A stretch of 64,000 nt of DNA from Haloarcula hispanica ATCC 33960 (GTDB lineage: Archaea; Halobacteriota; Halobacteria; Halobacteriales; Haloarculaceae). The notes under the pieces are model-generated. The model ran no database searches. It was not told where the DNA came from and saw only the letters and a list, made by a program, of their open reading frames with translations. The stretch lies in contig NC_015943.1 in assembly GCF_000223905.1 (NCBI RefSeq), positions 248,001-312,000 of the forward strand. The letters are read 5' to 3'. Below are positions 26,014 to 34,899 of the stretch, one piece after another (position 1 is the stretch's first letter; every line of letters starts with the position of its first letter). The position numbers were made by a program, and so were the translations under genes.

Positions 26014-27948
26014 TTACCTAGTTACGACAGAGTCGGTCGCAACATGACGCTCTAAACGCTCGGGGAGTTCGTCCATCTCTCCAGTCTGAATTCTCCACAG
26101 CATCGCGTACAACCCGTCTTCCTCCAGCAAATACTTGTGAGTGCCGCGCTCGACTATCTGTCCGTCTTCAATGACCAGTATCCGATCTGCATCACAGACC
26201 GTTGAGAGACGATGCGCGATTGCTATCGTGGAGCGTTCCTCCGCAAGTTCAGTCAGACTCCGATTGATCAGCAGTTCCGTTTCCGTGTCAACACTTGCCG
26301 TCGCCTCGTCAAGAACGACGACATCCGGATCCTGAAGGAATACTCTGGCAAGCGCGATTCGCTGGCGTTGTCCCCCAGAGAGCTTCACACCGCGCTCCCC
26401 GACTTCTGTCCCGTACCCGTCTCGGAGATTCTCGACGAACTCGTGTGCCTGTGCCGCTCGTGCCGCCTGTCGGACGGCTTCGTCACTCGCCTGTGACTGC
26501 CCGTATCGAATGTTTTCCGCTACCGTGCCATCGAATAGGAATGGCTCTTGGTTGACGTATCCGATGGACTCGCGCAAGCTCCCTAGCGTCACCTCCCGAA
26601 TATCGTGCCCGTCCGCTCGTATCTCTCCGCTCGTCACATCGTATAATCGTAAGAGGAGCTTTGCTATCGTCGACTTTCCTGCACCAGTCGGGCCGACGAG
26701 TGCAACGGTTTCGCCCGGATTCAGCGTGAACGAGATGTCAGCAAGTACAGGTTCGTCAGCGCTCGACTCAGGATTATTTGTCCCGTAAGCGAATGACACT
26801 GTATCGAACTCGACGTGACCATCGATGCTGTCGAGCACCGCTGCGTCGGGATTTTCGGTTACGTACGTGGGTGCTCGTAGGAGTCCACAGATCCGCTTTC
26901 CAGAGGCTTTCGCGTTCTCGTACCGGTCGACGACGTCGGAAAGCTTCGCGAGTGGGTCGGTGAGCCGTTGGGTGAGTAACATAAATACGACGAATGTACC
27001 GACAGTGAGATCACCCGTTAACGGACCTGGTGGCCCGGTGAACACCCAAGTTCCTCCGACGACGAACGTTGCGAAGAGTATCAATCCGGTTAAAAACCGC
27101 ATGCCAGGCCGGTAAACAACACTCAATCTGATTGCACTGATCGCATCGTCGTACAGATCTTTCGCCGCGTTATCGATGCGGTTAGCCTCGTATCCCTTTG
27201 CTGGCGCTGTTTTGACGAGCAGGCTGCCGCTGATCGCGTTCTGCAAACGAGTGTTTAGATGCCCGACTGACGACCGCCAGCCGGCGTATCGTGGCTCGAC
27301 CGCCTGGGTGAACCACCATGTGAAACCTATGAAAAGCGGGAGTGCGAGCAGTGTAATCACTGCGAGCTGGTAGTTGAGATGAAGAAGAATTCCCGTAACT
27401 CCGACCACCATGACACCGATCCGTACCATGTCTTGAAGTCCGTTGTCGAAGAACCGTTCCAAATTGGTCGTATCGTTGTTCAGGATGGACATGACCTCCC
27501 CAGTGTCTACCTCCTCCTGAAACACCGTGTCTAACTCTTGGAACTTCCTGTAGCTGTCCGCTCGAATATCGTACATAACACCGTGGGCGAAATCATTCAT
27601 CATATAGTCTCGGAGCCATGCCGTCAAAGCGACCAGTACGAGCGACCCGCCAACAAGCAAGGCTGAGAGCCAAAACTGACTCGTTGCGTCCGATGGCAAC
27701 CAGGCACTGGGGACGAGAGGAAGTGTATACGCTCCCTCATTGTTAAAGACGGCGTCGATGGTTGTTCCCAGAACTATCGGCGTGACGAGCCCTGCTCCGC
27801 GTGAGACGACACTGGCGAACAATCCGAGTGCTAACCGTCGCTGCTTCGTCCGTCCATATCGAACGAACAGACTACGGAGAGGCTGTTCGATGTCCCGTCC
27901 GAGTTCGTCGATAGTGGACCCGTCCCCGCCTGTGTTCTCCTCTGTCAT
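26014..27948 (-). CDS. ABC exporter (fused permease-ATPase), probable siderophore exporter
   Basis: This 644-residue half-transporter has a six-helix ABC membrane domain (about 35-340) and an ATPase (about 385-620). The Walker A is GPTGAGKST, the signature LSGGQRQRIALARVFL, the Walker B VVVLDEATAS and the switch His in AIAHRLST. Two subunits would form an ATP-driven exporter. It lies 58 bp after an IucA/IucC synthetase gene on the same strand, downstream of an iron-box promoter, so export of the finished siderophore is the best guess. Exporters of this type also move lipids or drugs. Confidence 0.88.
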   Translation of the reverse strand: MTEENTGGDGSTIDELGRDIEQPLRSLFVRYGRTKQRRLALGLFASVVSRGAGLVTPIVLGTTIDAVFNNEGAYTLPLVPSAWLPSDATSQFWLSALLVGGSLVLVALTAWLRDYMMNDFAHGVMYDIRADSYRKFQELDTVFQEEVDTGEVMSILNNDTTNLERFFDNGLQDMVRIGVMVVGVTGILLHLNYQLAVITLLALPLFIGFTWWFTQAVEPRYAGWRSSVGHLNTRLQNAISGSLLVKTAPAKGYEANRIDNAAKDLYDDAISAIRLSVVYRPGMRFLTGLILFATFVVGGTWVFTGPPGPLTGDLTVGTFVVFMLLTQRLTDPLAKLSDVVDRYENAKASGKRICGLLRAPTYVTENPDAAVLDSIDGHVEFDTVSFAYGTNNPESSADEPVLADISFTLNPGETVALVGPTGAGKSTIAKLLLRLYDVTSGEIRADGHDIREVTLGSLRESIGYVNQEPFLFDGTVAENIRYGQSQASDEAVRQAARAAQAHEFVENLRDGYGTEVGERGVKLSGGQRQRIALARVFLQDPDVVVLDEATASVDTETELLINRSLTELAEERSTIAIAHRLSTVCDADRILVIEDGQIVERGTHKYLLEEDGLYAMLWRIQTGEMDELPERLERHVATDSVVTR

Positions 27949-28006
27949 GTGTTCAAAACGCTGCTGCTATTGAACTCTTGATTCTCGCAAGTCTGGTCAA
28001 TGCGTA

Positions 28007-29860
28007 TCATGTGAACTCAGCGAGTGGGTTGGGAATGGTACCGTGATGGCGCACTTTCGGGCGCGTATTGGTGTTCGTGTAGCCGTGATCCAGCAACCGA
28101 TTCCGGTTGAGACAGTAGTTCCGGAACCGAGGTCTAAAAAGGTCGATTGCTTCGTACCGATCCTCGTATCTCGGGAACTTTTTGTGGTAGTTTTCGATGG
28201 TGTTCCGAACGTGCTGCCAGAACGCTGCTTCAGTGAGTCCGTGGGTTCGCTCCAGCGCGTCAGAGACAAACCGGAACACACCGTCGAACAGCGTTCCCAC
28301 GATTCGATGACAGAGGAGAATCGGTGGTTTCCGCTTCACGATACTGTGCGTGTATCGGTCATCGTCGCGGAGTTCTTCGGGGAGCTTCTCGATCAGTTCA
28401 GGGAAGTTCCGGTCTATGACCGCAACCTCGTCAACGAAGTCCGTGATCGCAATCCGGGTGGGAACGTCGTCCTCCAGTATCAGGACGACATTCGTACCGT
28501 GCGGCATAAATACAAGACCATAGCGATAGAGACAGTGTAGAATTGGATTCAGCAGAGTCTCCAGAAACTCGGTGAGCCACGTCTCCGGTGTCATCCCCGA
28601 TCGATCGACGAGTTTTGCCACGACCGGCGTCCCATCGAAGTCATCCTCGTACACTGCAGCCAGAGCTATCGGGGACTCGCTGGAGTCTACTGAAGGCGTG
28701 ACGCTCTCTCGCCAGACACACCCGAGTAGCTCGTGAAGTTGGTACGGAGCGTCCTCGAGTTGGCTGAACTTGGGGTGTTCGTAGTTCACACCTGCGATTT
28801 CTCCGGGAAGGACGAGGTTACAATTGGTTCGAAGATACGGATCGTCGTCTAGGATTGACTGTACGAACTCGGTCACACGAGGGGCGGCTTCAGCTTGCTC
28901 ACCGAGTATCCCACGGTACACGTTGGTGTTCAGCACGCGTATGGGGAGCTTCACATGCTTCTTCTCGGGATCCGTGACATTTGAGAACGTACGAATGGAC
29001 TGCTGGGGAAGGTACGTATCGGGACCTTCACCGAGAGGGACGAGCAAGTCGTCCGCGATGTCGCCAGCGAACAGTTGGATAACGCTGTCCGTCCACTGCC
29101 AGTCGTGAACAGGAAAGAGAACGTAGTCGTCCGGATCGAGCCCGTCACTCGAAAGCCGTGACCTGAACGCCTGATACTGGTCCCCCAACTCGTTCTCAAG
29201 GAGTTCTCTCTGTGAGATCCCAGCAACCGACGTGAACGTGGCCCGATTCTCATGTGCCGCGACCCAGGAGAGTGTCCGCTTACGTTTCGTCTCGGGGGCG
29301 TACTTATGGTAGTCGTCGTAATCGAACCCGACCCTGCCTTTGTTATATGTGTACTTGGGATGTCCTTCCAGTTCTCCTTCGACCATTGCGTAGGGGAGGT
29401 CAAGAATCGACTCACGCTCACGGTTATCTTTCGACGCGCGAACGTGTGTGTCGGCGACGAGTGTGTTGTAGTACTCTCTGAGGAGGCGTGCGAGGGTTGT
29501 CTGGCTGGTTCCCAAATACGCCTGGGCGTCGACCAGGAACTGAATCGGATCGTCTGCCGGCTCCGGCTCAGTCCCTGCAATACCGTCACGTCGAATGATC
29601 GAGTCACAACGGACTCGATAGGTTCCGAGCGCGCGCTGATGCGCGTCGAACTGGTACTCGACACCATCTGTCAACCGTACCACGTATCGAGTCCACTCCT
29701 CGACGGGTTCGTCGGATTCTGCGGGGACGGTCCGTGTCTCCGTCGGAGCTAAAAGGCCCTCGCGGGTGAACTCCGCAAATATCTTCCGTAACATAGCCTC
29801 GTTCGCCCGCTTCCAGTGGTCGCTTCCGAATGTGGAGCGTACCGTGTCTGAGTACTCCAT
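28007..29860 (-). CDS. IucA/IucC-type NIS siderophore synthetase (first)
   Basis: The 617-residue enzyme should couple a carboxylate (citrate or a citryl intermediate) to an amine with ATP, forming an acyl-adenylate. Family motifs are visible: GHPKYTYNKGRVGF (residues about 166-179) with the conserved His-Pro and Lys/Arg, the ATP-site LFPVHDWQW, NLVLPGE, FMPHGTNVVLILEDDVPTRIAITDFVDE and a FhuF-like C-terminus (YEDRYEAIDLFRPRF). The length matches the family. The gene is first in an operon with the exporter. Its promoter (TATA-like TTTATATATAA, 29956-29966) is followed directly by an iron box. It is paralogous to the enzyme at 33038, so two condensation steps are expected. Confidence 0.93.
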   Translation of the reverse strand: MEYSDTVRSTFGSDHWKRANEAMLRKIFAEFTREGLLAPTETRTVPAESDEPVEEWTRYVVRLTDGVEYQFDAHQRALGTYRVRCDSIIRRDGIAGTEPEPADDPIQFLVDAQAYLGTSQTTLARLLREYYNTLVADTHVRASKDNRERESILDLPYAMVEGELEGHPKYTYNKGRVGFDYDDYHKYAPETKRKRTLSWVAAHENRATFTSVAGISQRELLENELGDQYQAFRSRLSSDGLDPDDYVLFPVHDWQWTDSVIQLFAGDIADDLLVPLGEGPDTYLPQQSIRTFSNVTDPEKKHVKLPIRVLNTNVYRGILGEQAEAAPRVTEFVQSILDDDPYLRTNCNLVLPGEIAGVNYEHPKFSQLEDAPYQLHELLGCVWRESVTPSVDSSESPIALAAVYEDDFDGTPVVAKLVDRSGMTPETWLTEFLETLLNPILHCLYRYGLVFMPHGTNVVLILEDDVPTRIAITDFVDEVAVIDRNFPELIEKLPEELRDDDRYTHSIVKRKPPILLCHRIVGTLFDGVFRFVSDALERTHGLTEAAFWQHVRNTIENYHKKFPRYEDRYEAIDLFRPRFRNYCLNRNRLLDHGYTNTNTRPKVRHHGTIPNPLAEFT

Positions 29861-29940
29861 TATCTGTACTCCCCGTCTGTGTTTGCAATCCGTCTGTCGC
29901 TCTTGCAGTGACTGAGTACGAACATCGTAATCGCCTAGTT

Positions 29941-29954
29941 TTAGGCTAGCCTAA
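29941..29954. promoter_or_regulatory. Iron box (DtxR/IdeR-type operator), site A
   Basis: A perfect palindrome TTAGGCTAGCCTAA lies directly downstream (in minus-strand direction) of a TATA-like element. It is 81 bp before the first NIS synthetase gene. A bound repressor would block polymerase loading or escape. Confidence 0.88.
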
Positions 29955-30001
29955 ATTATATATAAACCTTGTCCTGCAAGAACGGTGTGTTGTATGGACG
30001 G

Positions 30002-30084
30002 CTAGTAGCCATTGAAAATCAATGCACACCTGATCCACGAGGGCAGTGCGATCAGTGTGTGAATCGTTTCAATTGTTACTATAG
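30002..30084 (+). repeat. Hairpin repeat (MITE-like), copy 2
   Basis: This copy sits between iron boxes A and B in the divergent promoter region. Its left end is shortened (CTAGTAGCCATTGAA); the right end TTGTTACTATAG is intact. The inner stem is weakened by a change (CTGATCCACG). Confidence 0.82.
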
Positions 30085-30117
30085 CATCGTGCATTTCACA
30101 CTACAGCGCCTACTTTT

Positions 30118-30131
30118 TTAGGCTAGCCTAA
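30118..30131. promoter_or_regulatory. Iron box, site B
   Basis: A perfect TTAGGCTAGCCTAA lies 25 bp before ATG 30157. A pyrimidine-rich, T-rich stretch precedes it, and a GAGGAG ribosome-binding site follows at 30146-30151. It controls the glutamine-synthetase-family gene. Confidence 0.88.
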
Positions 30132-30156
30132 TAACATCTCCTATCGAGGAGTGCTG

Positions 30157-31506
30157 ATGACAAAAGAACCAGCTATCCAGTCCCGATGTGCAGAGGAAGA
30201 TATCGACCTTGTTCGGTTGCTCTTCGTCACACAGAGCGGCGCAGTTCGCGCGCAAACTGTTGACACGGCCAAACTGGACGAAGCAATCGAAAACGGAACG
30301 ACCGTCTCACAGTTGATTCAAATGTACAACGCGGTCGGGCGGAGAAACAAGGACGGTCATCTCACGACTGTCGGGGAAGTTCGGCTCCGTCCGGACCCAG
30401 ACACGTTTCGAGCCCTTCCCTACGCGGAGCGAACAGGAGTCATGTTTTGCAACATACAAACGCTCGACGGGAATCCCTGGACGATTGACGCTCGTTCGTC
30501 CCTCCGTTCGTTCTCGCGCACCCTCGAGAGTAAAGGCTTGTCGCCACGAGTCTCCTTCGAGAGCGAGTTCCATCTGTTTGAGCGGAACCCAGAAGGCGGC
30601 GACCAGACTATCGGTTCGCCCGGCGCATATCTTACAGAAAGCACGCGCGAAACACACGGGACGATCCTCCGAGCTATCGATGCTCTCGAGGAACAAGACG
30701 TCGTTGTGGAAAAGTACCATCCAGAGTACGCCCCCGGAAAGCACGAAATCGTGACAGGTCACCAGTTTGGACTCCGTGCGGCCGATGAGCACGTCCTCGT
30801 TCGTGAGACGGTCGACAGCGTCGCCCGATCTGATGGATACCGGGCCACGTTCTTACCTAGGCCGTTTGATAACGCGACGAATGGCTGCCACCTTCATGTT
30901 TCACTCTGGGACGGGGAGACGAACCAGTTCTACGACTCTGGGGATGGGAGCCTGAGCCGGATAGGCAAGCAATTCATTGCCGGTGTGCTAGAGCACGCAC
31001 CAGCACTTACAGCCCTTGCAGCCCCCACTGCCAACTCGTACGCCCGACTACGACCGCAGAACGGTGCAGCAGGGTACGTCTGCTGGGGACAGGAGAACCG
31101 AGAGGCTTTGGTTCGCGTCCCGGCGCTTAAGGCGGGCGATCAGAGTGGGAACTCGTTACGACTGGAATTCCGTGGTGCGGACAATGCGGTGAACCCCTAT
31201 CTCTGCTTGCTGGGACTTCTCGGGGCTGGATACGACGGTGTTGATCGGGGTCTGGAGGTTCCCGAACCACTCTCCGTTGATCCAGGGAATCTCACTGCGG
31301 AGGAGCGGTCTAAAAAGTGTGTCGAGCGATTGCCCCGGACGCTTGGCCAGGCGCTTGACGAACTTGAGTCCGACGACGTGTTGCGGGACGTGCTCGGTGA
31401 CGCGTTGTTCGAAACATATGTACAGGTAAAACGCAGTCACTGGCGCCAGTTCGCGTACGACAGCGCACAATCGTGGGAGATGGAGCACCTACGAAGCGTG
31501 TATTAG
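30157..31506 (+). CDS. Glutamine-synthetase-family amide ligase in the siderophore locus
   Basis: Start set at ATG 30157 because GAGGAG lies 5 nt before it; GTG 30151 overlaps that site. The 449-residue protein has the GS catalytic set: metal-ligand motif FESEF (about 134-138), PEYAPGKHEI, NGCHLHVSLWD (243-252), NSYARLRP (293-300) and RLEFRGAD (335-342). It lacks the tight similarity expected for housekeeping GlnA and looks like the gamma-glutamylamide synthetase branch (PuuA/FluG/GlnA-like). Such enzymes phosphorylate a carboxylate and join it to an amine. Iron-box control and flanking NIS genes suggest it makes an amide of the siderophore or its precursor; the substrate is unknown. Confidence 0.88.
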   Translation: MTKEPAIQSRCAEEDIDLVRLLFVTQSGAVRAQTVDTAKLDEAIENGTTVSQLIQMYNAVGRRNKDGHLTTVGEVRLRPDPDTFRALPYAERTGVMFCNIQTLDGNPWTIDARSSLRSFSRTLESKGLSPRVSFESEFHLFERNPEGGDQTIGSPGAYLTESTRETHGTILRAIDALEEQDVVVEKYHPEYAPGKHEIVTGHQFGLRAADEHVLVRETVDSVARSDGYRATFLPRPFDNATNGCHLHVSLWDGETNQFYDSGDGSLSRIGKQFIAGVLEHAPALTALAAPTANSYARLRPQNGAAGYVCWGQENREALVRVPALKAGDQSGNSLRLEFRGADNAVNPYLCLLGLLGAGYDGVDRGLEVPEPLSVDPGNLTAEERSKKCVERLPRTLGQALDELESDDVLRDVLGDALFETYVQVKRSHWRQFAYDSAQSWEMEHLRSVY

Positions 31507-31622
31507 GCTCTTACCGCTTAACACAGACCCTTGCCACCTCATTCACTGTAACGATGTAGAATAAAATTCCGGCTGTCAGATTTCACCGCCATTTTTCAAT
31601 CACCCGACAGGCTTTTGTGTTT

Positions 31623-31636
31623 TTAGGCTAGCCTAA
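31623..31636. promoter_or_regulatory. Iron box, site C
   Basis: A perfect TTAGGCTAGCCTAA ends 7 bp before the aminotransferase ATG at 31644. With so short a distance the transcript is probably leaderless, and the site overlaps the start of transcription. Confidence 0.88.
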
Positions 31637-31643
31637 AAAACGC

Positions 31644-33035
31644 ATGTATCGAGAATCCAGCCGTTCAGGGAGAATCCCGCACCGAAGATACGAGCAATCT
31701 AATACCCAACTACGGCAGAGCCAAGAGAATAGAGAGTCCAGCGCGCGGACGTATCCACGAACACTTCCCTTCGCAGTCGCACGAGCCAAAGGTGCGATAC
31801 TTGTCGACGCCGACGGAAACGAGTACATCGATTGCTTGGCTGGAGCCGGGACGCTAGCCCTCGGACACAACCATCCAGACGTGGTTTCGGAGGTGGAGCG
31901 AGTGCTAGCCGAGGACCGGCCCCTCCACACATTAGATATCACGACCCCTGAGAAGGAAGCGTTCGTGGACGCGCTATTCGAGAGCTTCCCGGACGAGTTC
32001 TCGGACACGGCAAAAGTACAGTTCTGCTCCCCGGCAGGAACTGACGCCGTCGAGGCCGCACTGAAATTGGCGAAAACTGCGACCGGCAACCGAAGCGTCC
32101 TCGGCTTTCAGGGCGGGTATCACGGGATGACCAATGGTTCTCTCAGCCTTATGGGAGACACCGATGCGAAAGAGGCAGTTCCGGGGCTTATGCCAGGCGT
32201 CCACCACCTACCATACCCGGACCCATACCGTCATCCGTTCGGGCTGAAGGCAGGTGAACACGAATCTATCAGCCGATTTGTAGAGCGAGTGATCGCTGAC
32301 TCCGAGAGCGGCGTCACCGACCCTGCGGCGGCGATCGTCGAACCCGTTCAGGGAGAGGGCGGCGTCAATCCGGCACCCGACAAGTGGTTGCGGAAGCTCC
32401 GCCGAATGACGCGTGAAAACGACGTTCCGCTGATCGTTGACGAGATCCAGACCGGTCTGGGCCGCACTGGTGAGACATGGGCGTTCGAACACGCAGGAAT
32501 CACTCCGGACATCGTTACCTGCTCGAAAGCGGTCGGCGGCGGTCTCCCACTGGCGCTTGTTGTCTACGATGAGAATTTCGACGTGTGGGAACCTGGCGCT
32601 CATGCCGGAACGTTCCGCGGGCACCAGCTTGCAATGGCCGCCGGCCGAGTAACAATACGGCACGTATTAGAAAACGACCTTGACGAGCACGCAGCGAAGA
32701 TGGGCGAGCAGCTTCGAGAGGAACTCGACTCGCTAAACGCCCGCTTCGATGCGATCGGTGACGTACGTGGCTGTGGGTTGATGCTCGGTGTAGAGTTTGT
32801 CGACCAGACGGTGGACACTGACGATGGAGAGGTTCCCCCGCCAAACAGCGAACTTGCGTCGACGGTGAAGGCGGAGTGTTTTGATCGCGGACTCGTCATC
32901 GAAACCGGTGGCCGTGACTCAGCTGTCGCACGGTTCCTGCCGCCACTCACTATCGACCAGAACCAAGTGAACGAGATTGCCGTTCGTTTCACCGAAGCCG
33001 TCGAAGCGGCGATAGACGAAACAGCCGGGATATAA
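31644..33035 (+). CDS. dat: Diaminobutyrate--2-oxoglutarate aminotransferase
   Basis: A 463-residue class III PLP aminotransferase. It has ALGHNHPDV, CSPAGTDAVEAALKLAK, the PLP-ring Asp in IVDEIQTGLGRTG (about D267) and the Schiff-base Lys in TCSKAVGGGLPLA (K295). The sequence and the cluster match the enzymes that convert aspartate semialdehyde and glutamate to L-2,4-diaminobutyrate, a siderophore building block. It is first in an operon with the second NIS synthetase (2-bp gap). A diaminobutyrate decarboxylase gene, usual beside dat in diaminopropane-based clusters, is not present here. Confidence 0.92.
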   Translation: MYRESSRSGRIPHRRYEQSNTQLRQSQENRESSARTYPRTLPFAVARAKGAILVDADGNEYIDCLAGAGTLALGHNHPDVVSEVERVLAEDRPLHTLDITTPEKEAFVDALFESFPDEFSDTAKVQFCSPAGTDAVEAALKLAKTATGNRSVLGFQGGYHGMTNGSLSLMGDTDAKEAVPGLMPGVHHLPYPDPYRHPFGLKAGEHESISRFVERVIADSESGVTDPAAAIVEPVQGEGGVNPAPDKWLRKLRRMTRENDVPLIVDEIQTGLGRTGETWAFEHAGITPDIVTCSKAVGGGLPLALVVYDENFDVWEPGAHAGTFRGHQLAMAAGRVTIRHVLENDLDEHAAKMGEQLREELDSLNARFDAIGDVRGCGLMLGVEFVDQTVDTDDGEVPPPNSELASTVKAECFDRGLVIETGGRDSAVARFLPPLTIDQNQVNEIAVRFTEAVEAAIDETAGI

Positions 33036-33037
33036 TT

Positions 33038-34861
33038 ATGAGCGACAGGAAGAGGTCACAGGGGCTCGGAGCAAACTGCAAAACGCCAGCAGAGCACGCT
33101 GAATCAGCTACCCTGCATGCACTACTGAACTGTTATCACCGGGAGACCGGTAATGGACGGATCATTTCCGGTGCGGAGGCTCCCGTGTCGGTTCACAGTA
33201 CTGAATCCATCCTTTACGTACCATTCACACAACAGGAGGTTGCGGTGTATGCAGCGCTTCGATACGACTCTGAAACCGGTCGACACATATTTGACCTTCC
33301 GATACACGTCCGTCAAAAGGGCCAGACTTCTACAGTAGACGCTGGAACGCTGGCTGCGTTTATCCGCCGCGAGATTATGTTGTCAACGGGAGCAGATACA
33401 ACCGAGGCGACCGATTTACTGCGACGTATCCTTGTCTCACAGCGCGAAATAGAGCGATTCATTCGTGAACGCAGTGACAACGCTGCTCACTTGGAGAAAC
33501 TCCCCACTTTCATTCGAGCAGAACAGTCGCTCTGTTACGGTCACCTCCTCCATCCGACTCCAAAGAGCCGTGAGGGAATCGCGGAGCACGAGGTTGCCGA
33601 GTATGCACCAGAACTCCGTGGTTCGTTTCAGCTCGACTACTTTGCCGCTGATGCCGAGATCGTTTCACAATGGTCGGCACACGACGAGAGTGCAACCCAG
33701 TGGATCTCGTCAGGACTCCGCGAAGCGAACAGTATGATCCCGCAGCGAGCAGAGTCTGCTCTCAACGATGGAAAGTTACTTATTCCCGTCCATCCGTGGC
33801 AGGCTGACGCCCTACGCTCACGACAATACATGGCGGATGCAATAGACACGGGACACCTGATCGATCTTGGCGAATTCGGTCCCACATTCTATCCTACCTC
33901 TTCTGTTCGGACGCTATGGAGCCCCGAAACTCCCTATATGGTCAAATCCTCGGTAGCCATAGAGATAACGAACGCCGAGAGAACAATACCGCGGTCGAAA
34001 CTTCGGTTAGCAGTCGCCGCTGCCGAGCTTCTCACTACAGAGTACGCCGATCGGCTCAGTGATGCTCATCCGCAGTTCTCGATATTGGCAGACGCTGCTG
34101 CTGCAACAATCGATGTCGGCTCCGGAAGCGAATCGGGGTTCGAGATGATTCTTCGAGAAAACCCATTCAGAGGCATTTCTACGGAGAATACTGCTACCGT
34201 CGTTGCGCTCTGTCAGGATCGACCGTCTGAGCCACCGTGGGTCTCACAGATCATCCAGCGAATAGCACAGCGGGAGGGTCGTCCGGCGTCAAAAGTAGCC
34301 CGTGAGTGGTTCCGTCAGTATCTGAGAACCGTAATTCACCCTGTTGTGTGGTCGTACTTCAAGCTTGGTGTCGGACTGGAAGCTCATCAGCAAAACACTG
34401 TAGTTCGACTGGATGAGGACGGCTGGCCAAAGGAAGGGTTCTATCGAGACAACGGTGGATACTGCTTCCCCAGATCACGGTACGATCTGGTCGATAGCTG
34501 GATTCCCGGCCTGGAAAATCGGGTAGAAACCGTTTGCTCCGACGAAATTATTGACCGTTGCCTGAGATACTATCTATTCATCAACAATGCATTCGGTGTG
34601 ATTAACGCACTGGGTGTCGGCCGGGCTGCTGATGAAACTACGCTATTAAAGGTTCTCCGCGAAGAGATAGCGTCTCTTGTGGAGATCGAGCCCGCAACCT
34701 CCGACCTTCTCTCAGTACTACTCGACAGCGATCAAATACCATGCAAGGGGAACCTGTTTACGAGGTTCGAGGGATATGACGAACTGGATTCGACTTTAGA
34801 TGACGAGTCGGTCTACGTCGAAATAGCGAATCCACTCACAACGTCTTTTAGGCCGTCCTAA
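33038..34861 (+). CDS. IucA/IucC-type NIS siderophore synthetase (second)
   Basis: The 607-residue protein shows the NIS set: GHLLHPTPKSREG (residues 168-180), LIPVHPWQADALR, TSSVRTLWSPETPYMVKSS, the paired GLEAHQQNTVVRLDEDG and FYRDNGGYCF. It differs clearly from the first synthetase (28007-29860), so the two probably act at different carboxylates or on different amines. It follows dat by 2 bp. Its stop codon lies inside iron box D. Confidence 0.93.
   Translation: MSDRKRSQGLGANCKTPAEHAESATLHALLNCYHRETGNGRIISGAEAPVSVHSTESILYVPFTQQEVAVYAALRYDSETGRHIFDLPIHVRQKGQTSTVDAGTLAAFIRREIMLSTGADTTEATDLLRRILVSQREIERFIRERSDNAAHLEKLPTFIRAEQSLCYGHLLHPTPKSREGIAEHEVAEYAPELRGSFQLDYFAADAEIVSQWSAHDESATQWISSGLREANSMIPQRAESALNDGKLLIPVHPWQADALRSRQYMADAIDTGHLIDLGEFGPTFYPTSSVRTLWSPETPYMVKSSVAIEITNAERTIPRSKLRLAVAAAELLTTEYADRLSDAHPQFSILADAAAATIDVGSGSESGFEMILRENPFRGISTENTATVVALCQDRPSEPPWVSQIIQRIAQREGRPASKVAREWFRQYLRTVIHPVVWSYFKLGVGLEAHQQNTVVRLDEDGWPKEGFYRDNGGYCFPRSRYDLVDSWIPGLENRVETVCSDEIIDRCLRYYLFINNAFGVINALGVGRAADETTLLKVLREEIASLVEIEPATSDLLSVLLDSDQIPCKGNLFTRFEGYDELDSTLDDESVYVEIANPLTTSFRPS
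34848..34861. promoter_or_regulatory. Iron box, site D (degenerate centre)
   Basis: TTAGGCCGTCCTAA keeps both half-sites with a changed centre and contains the stop codon of the NIS gene. It is centred 34 bp from site E, about three helical turns, so the pair may bind two dimers. Confidence 0.7.
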
Positions 34862-34881
34862 AACGCCAACGTTAAGTGAGA

Positions 34882-34895
34882 TTAGGCTGGCCTAA
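34882..34895. promoter_or_regulatory. Iron box, site E
   Basis: TTAGGCTGGCCTAA ends 4 bp before ATG 34900. Its position sets that ATG as the true start of the binding protein, since the open frame upstream (from 34876) would put the operator inside coding sequence. Confidence 0.85.
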
Positions 34896-34899
34896 AAGT

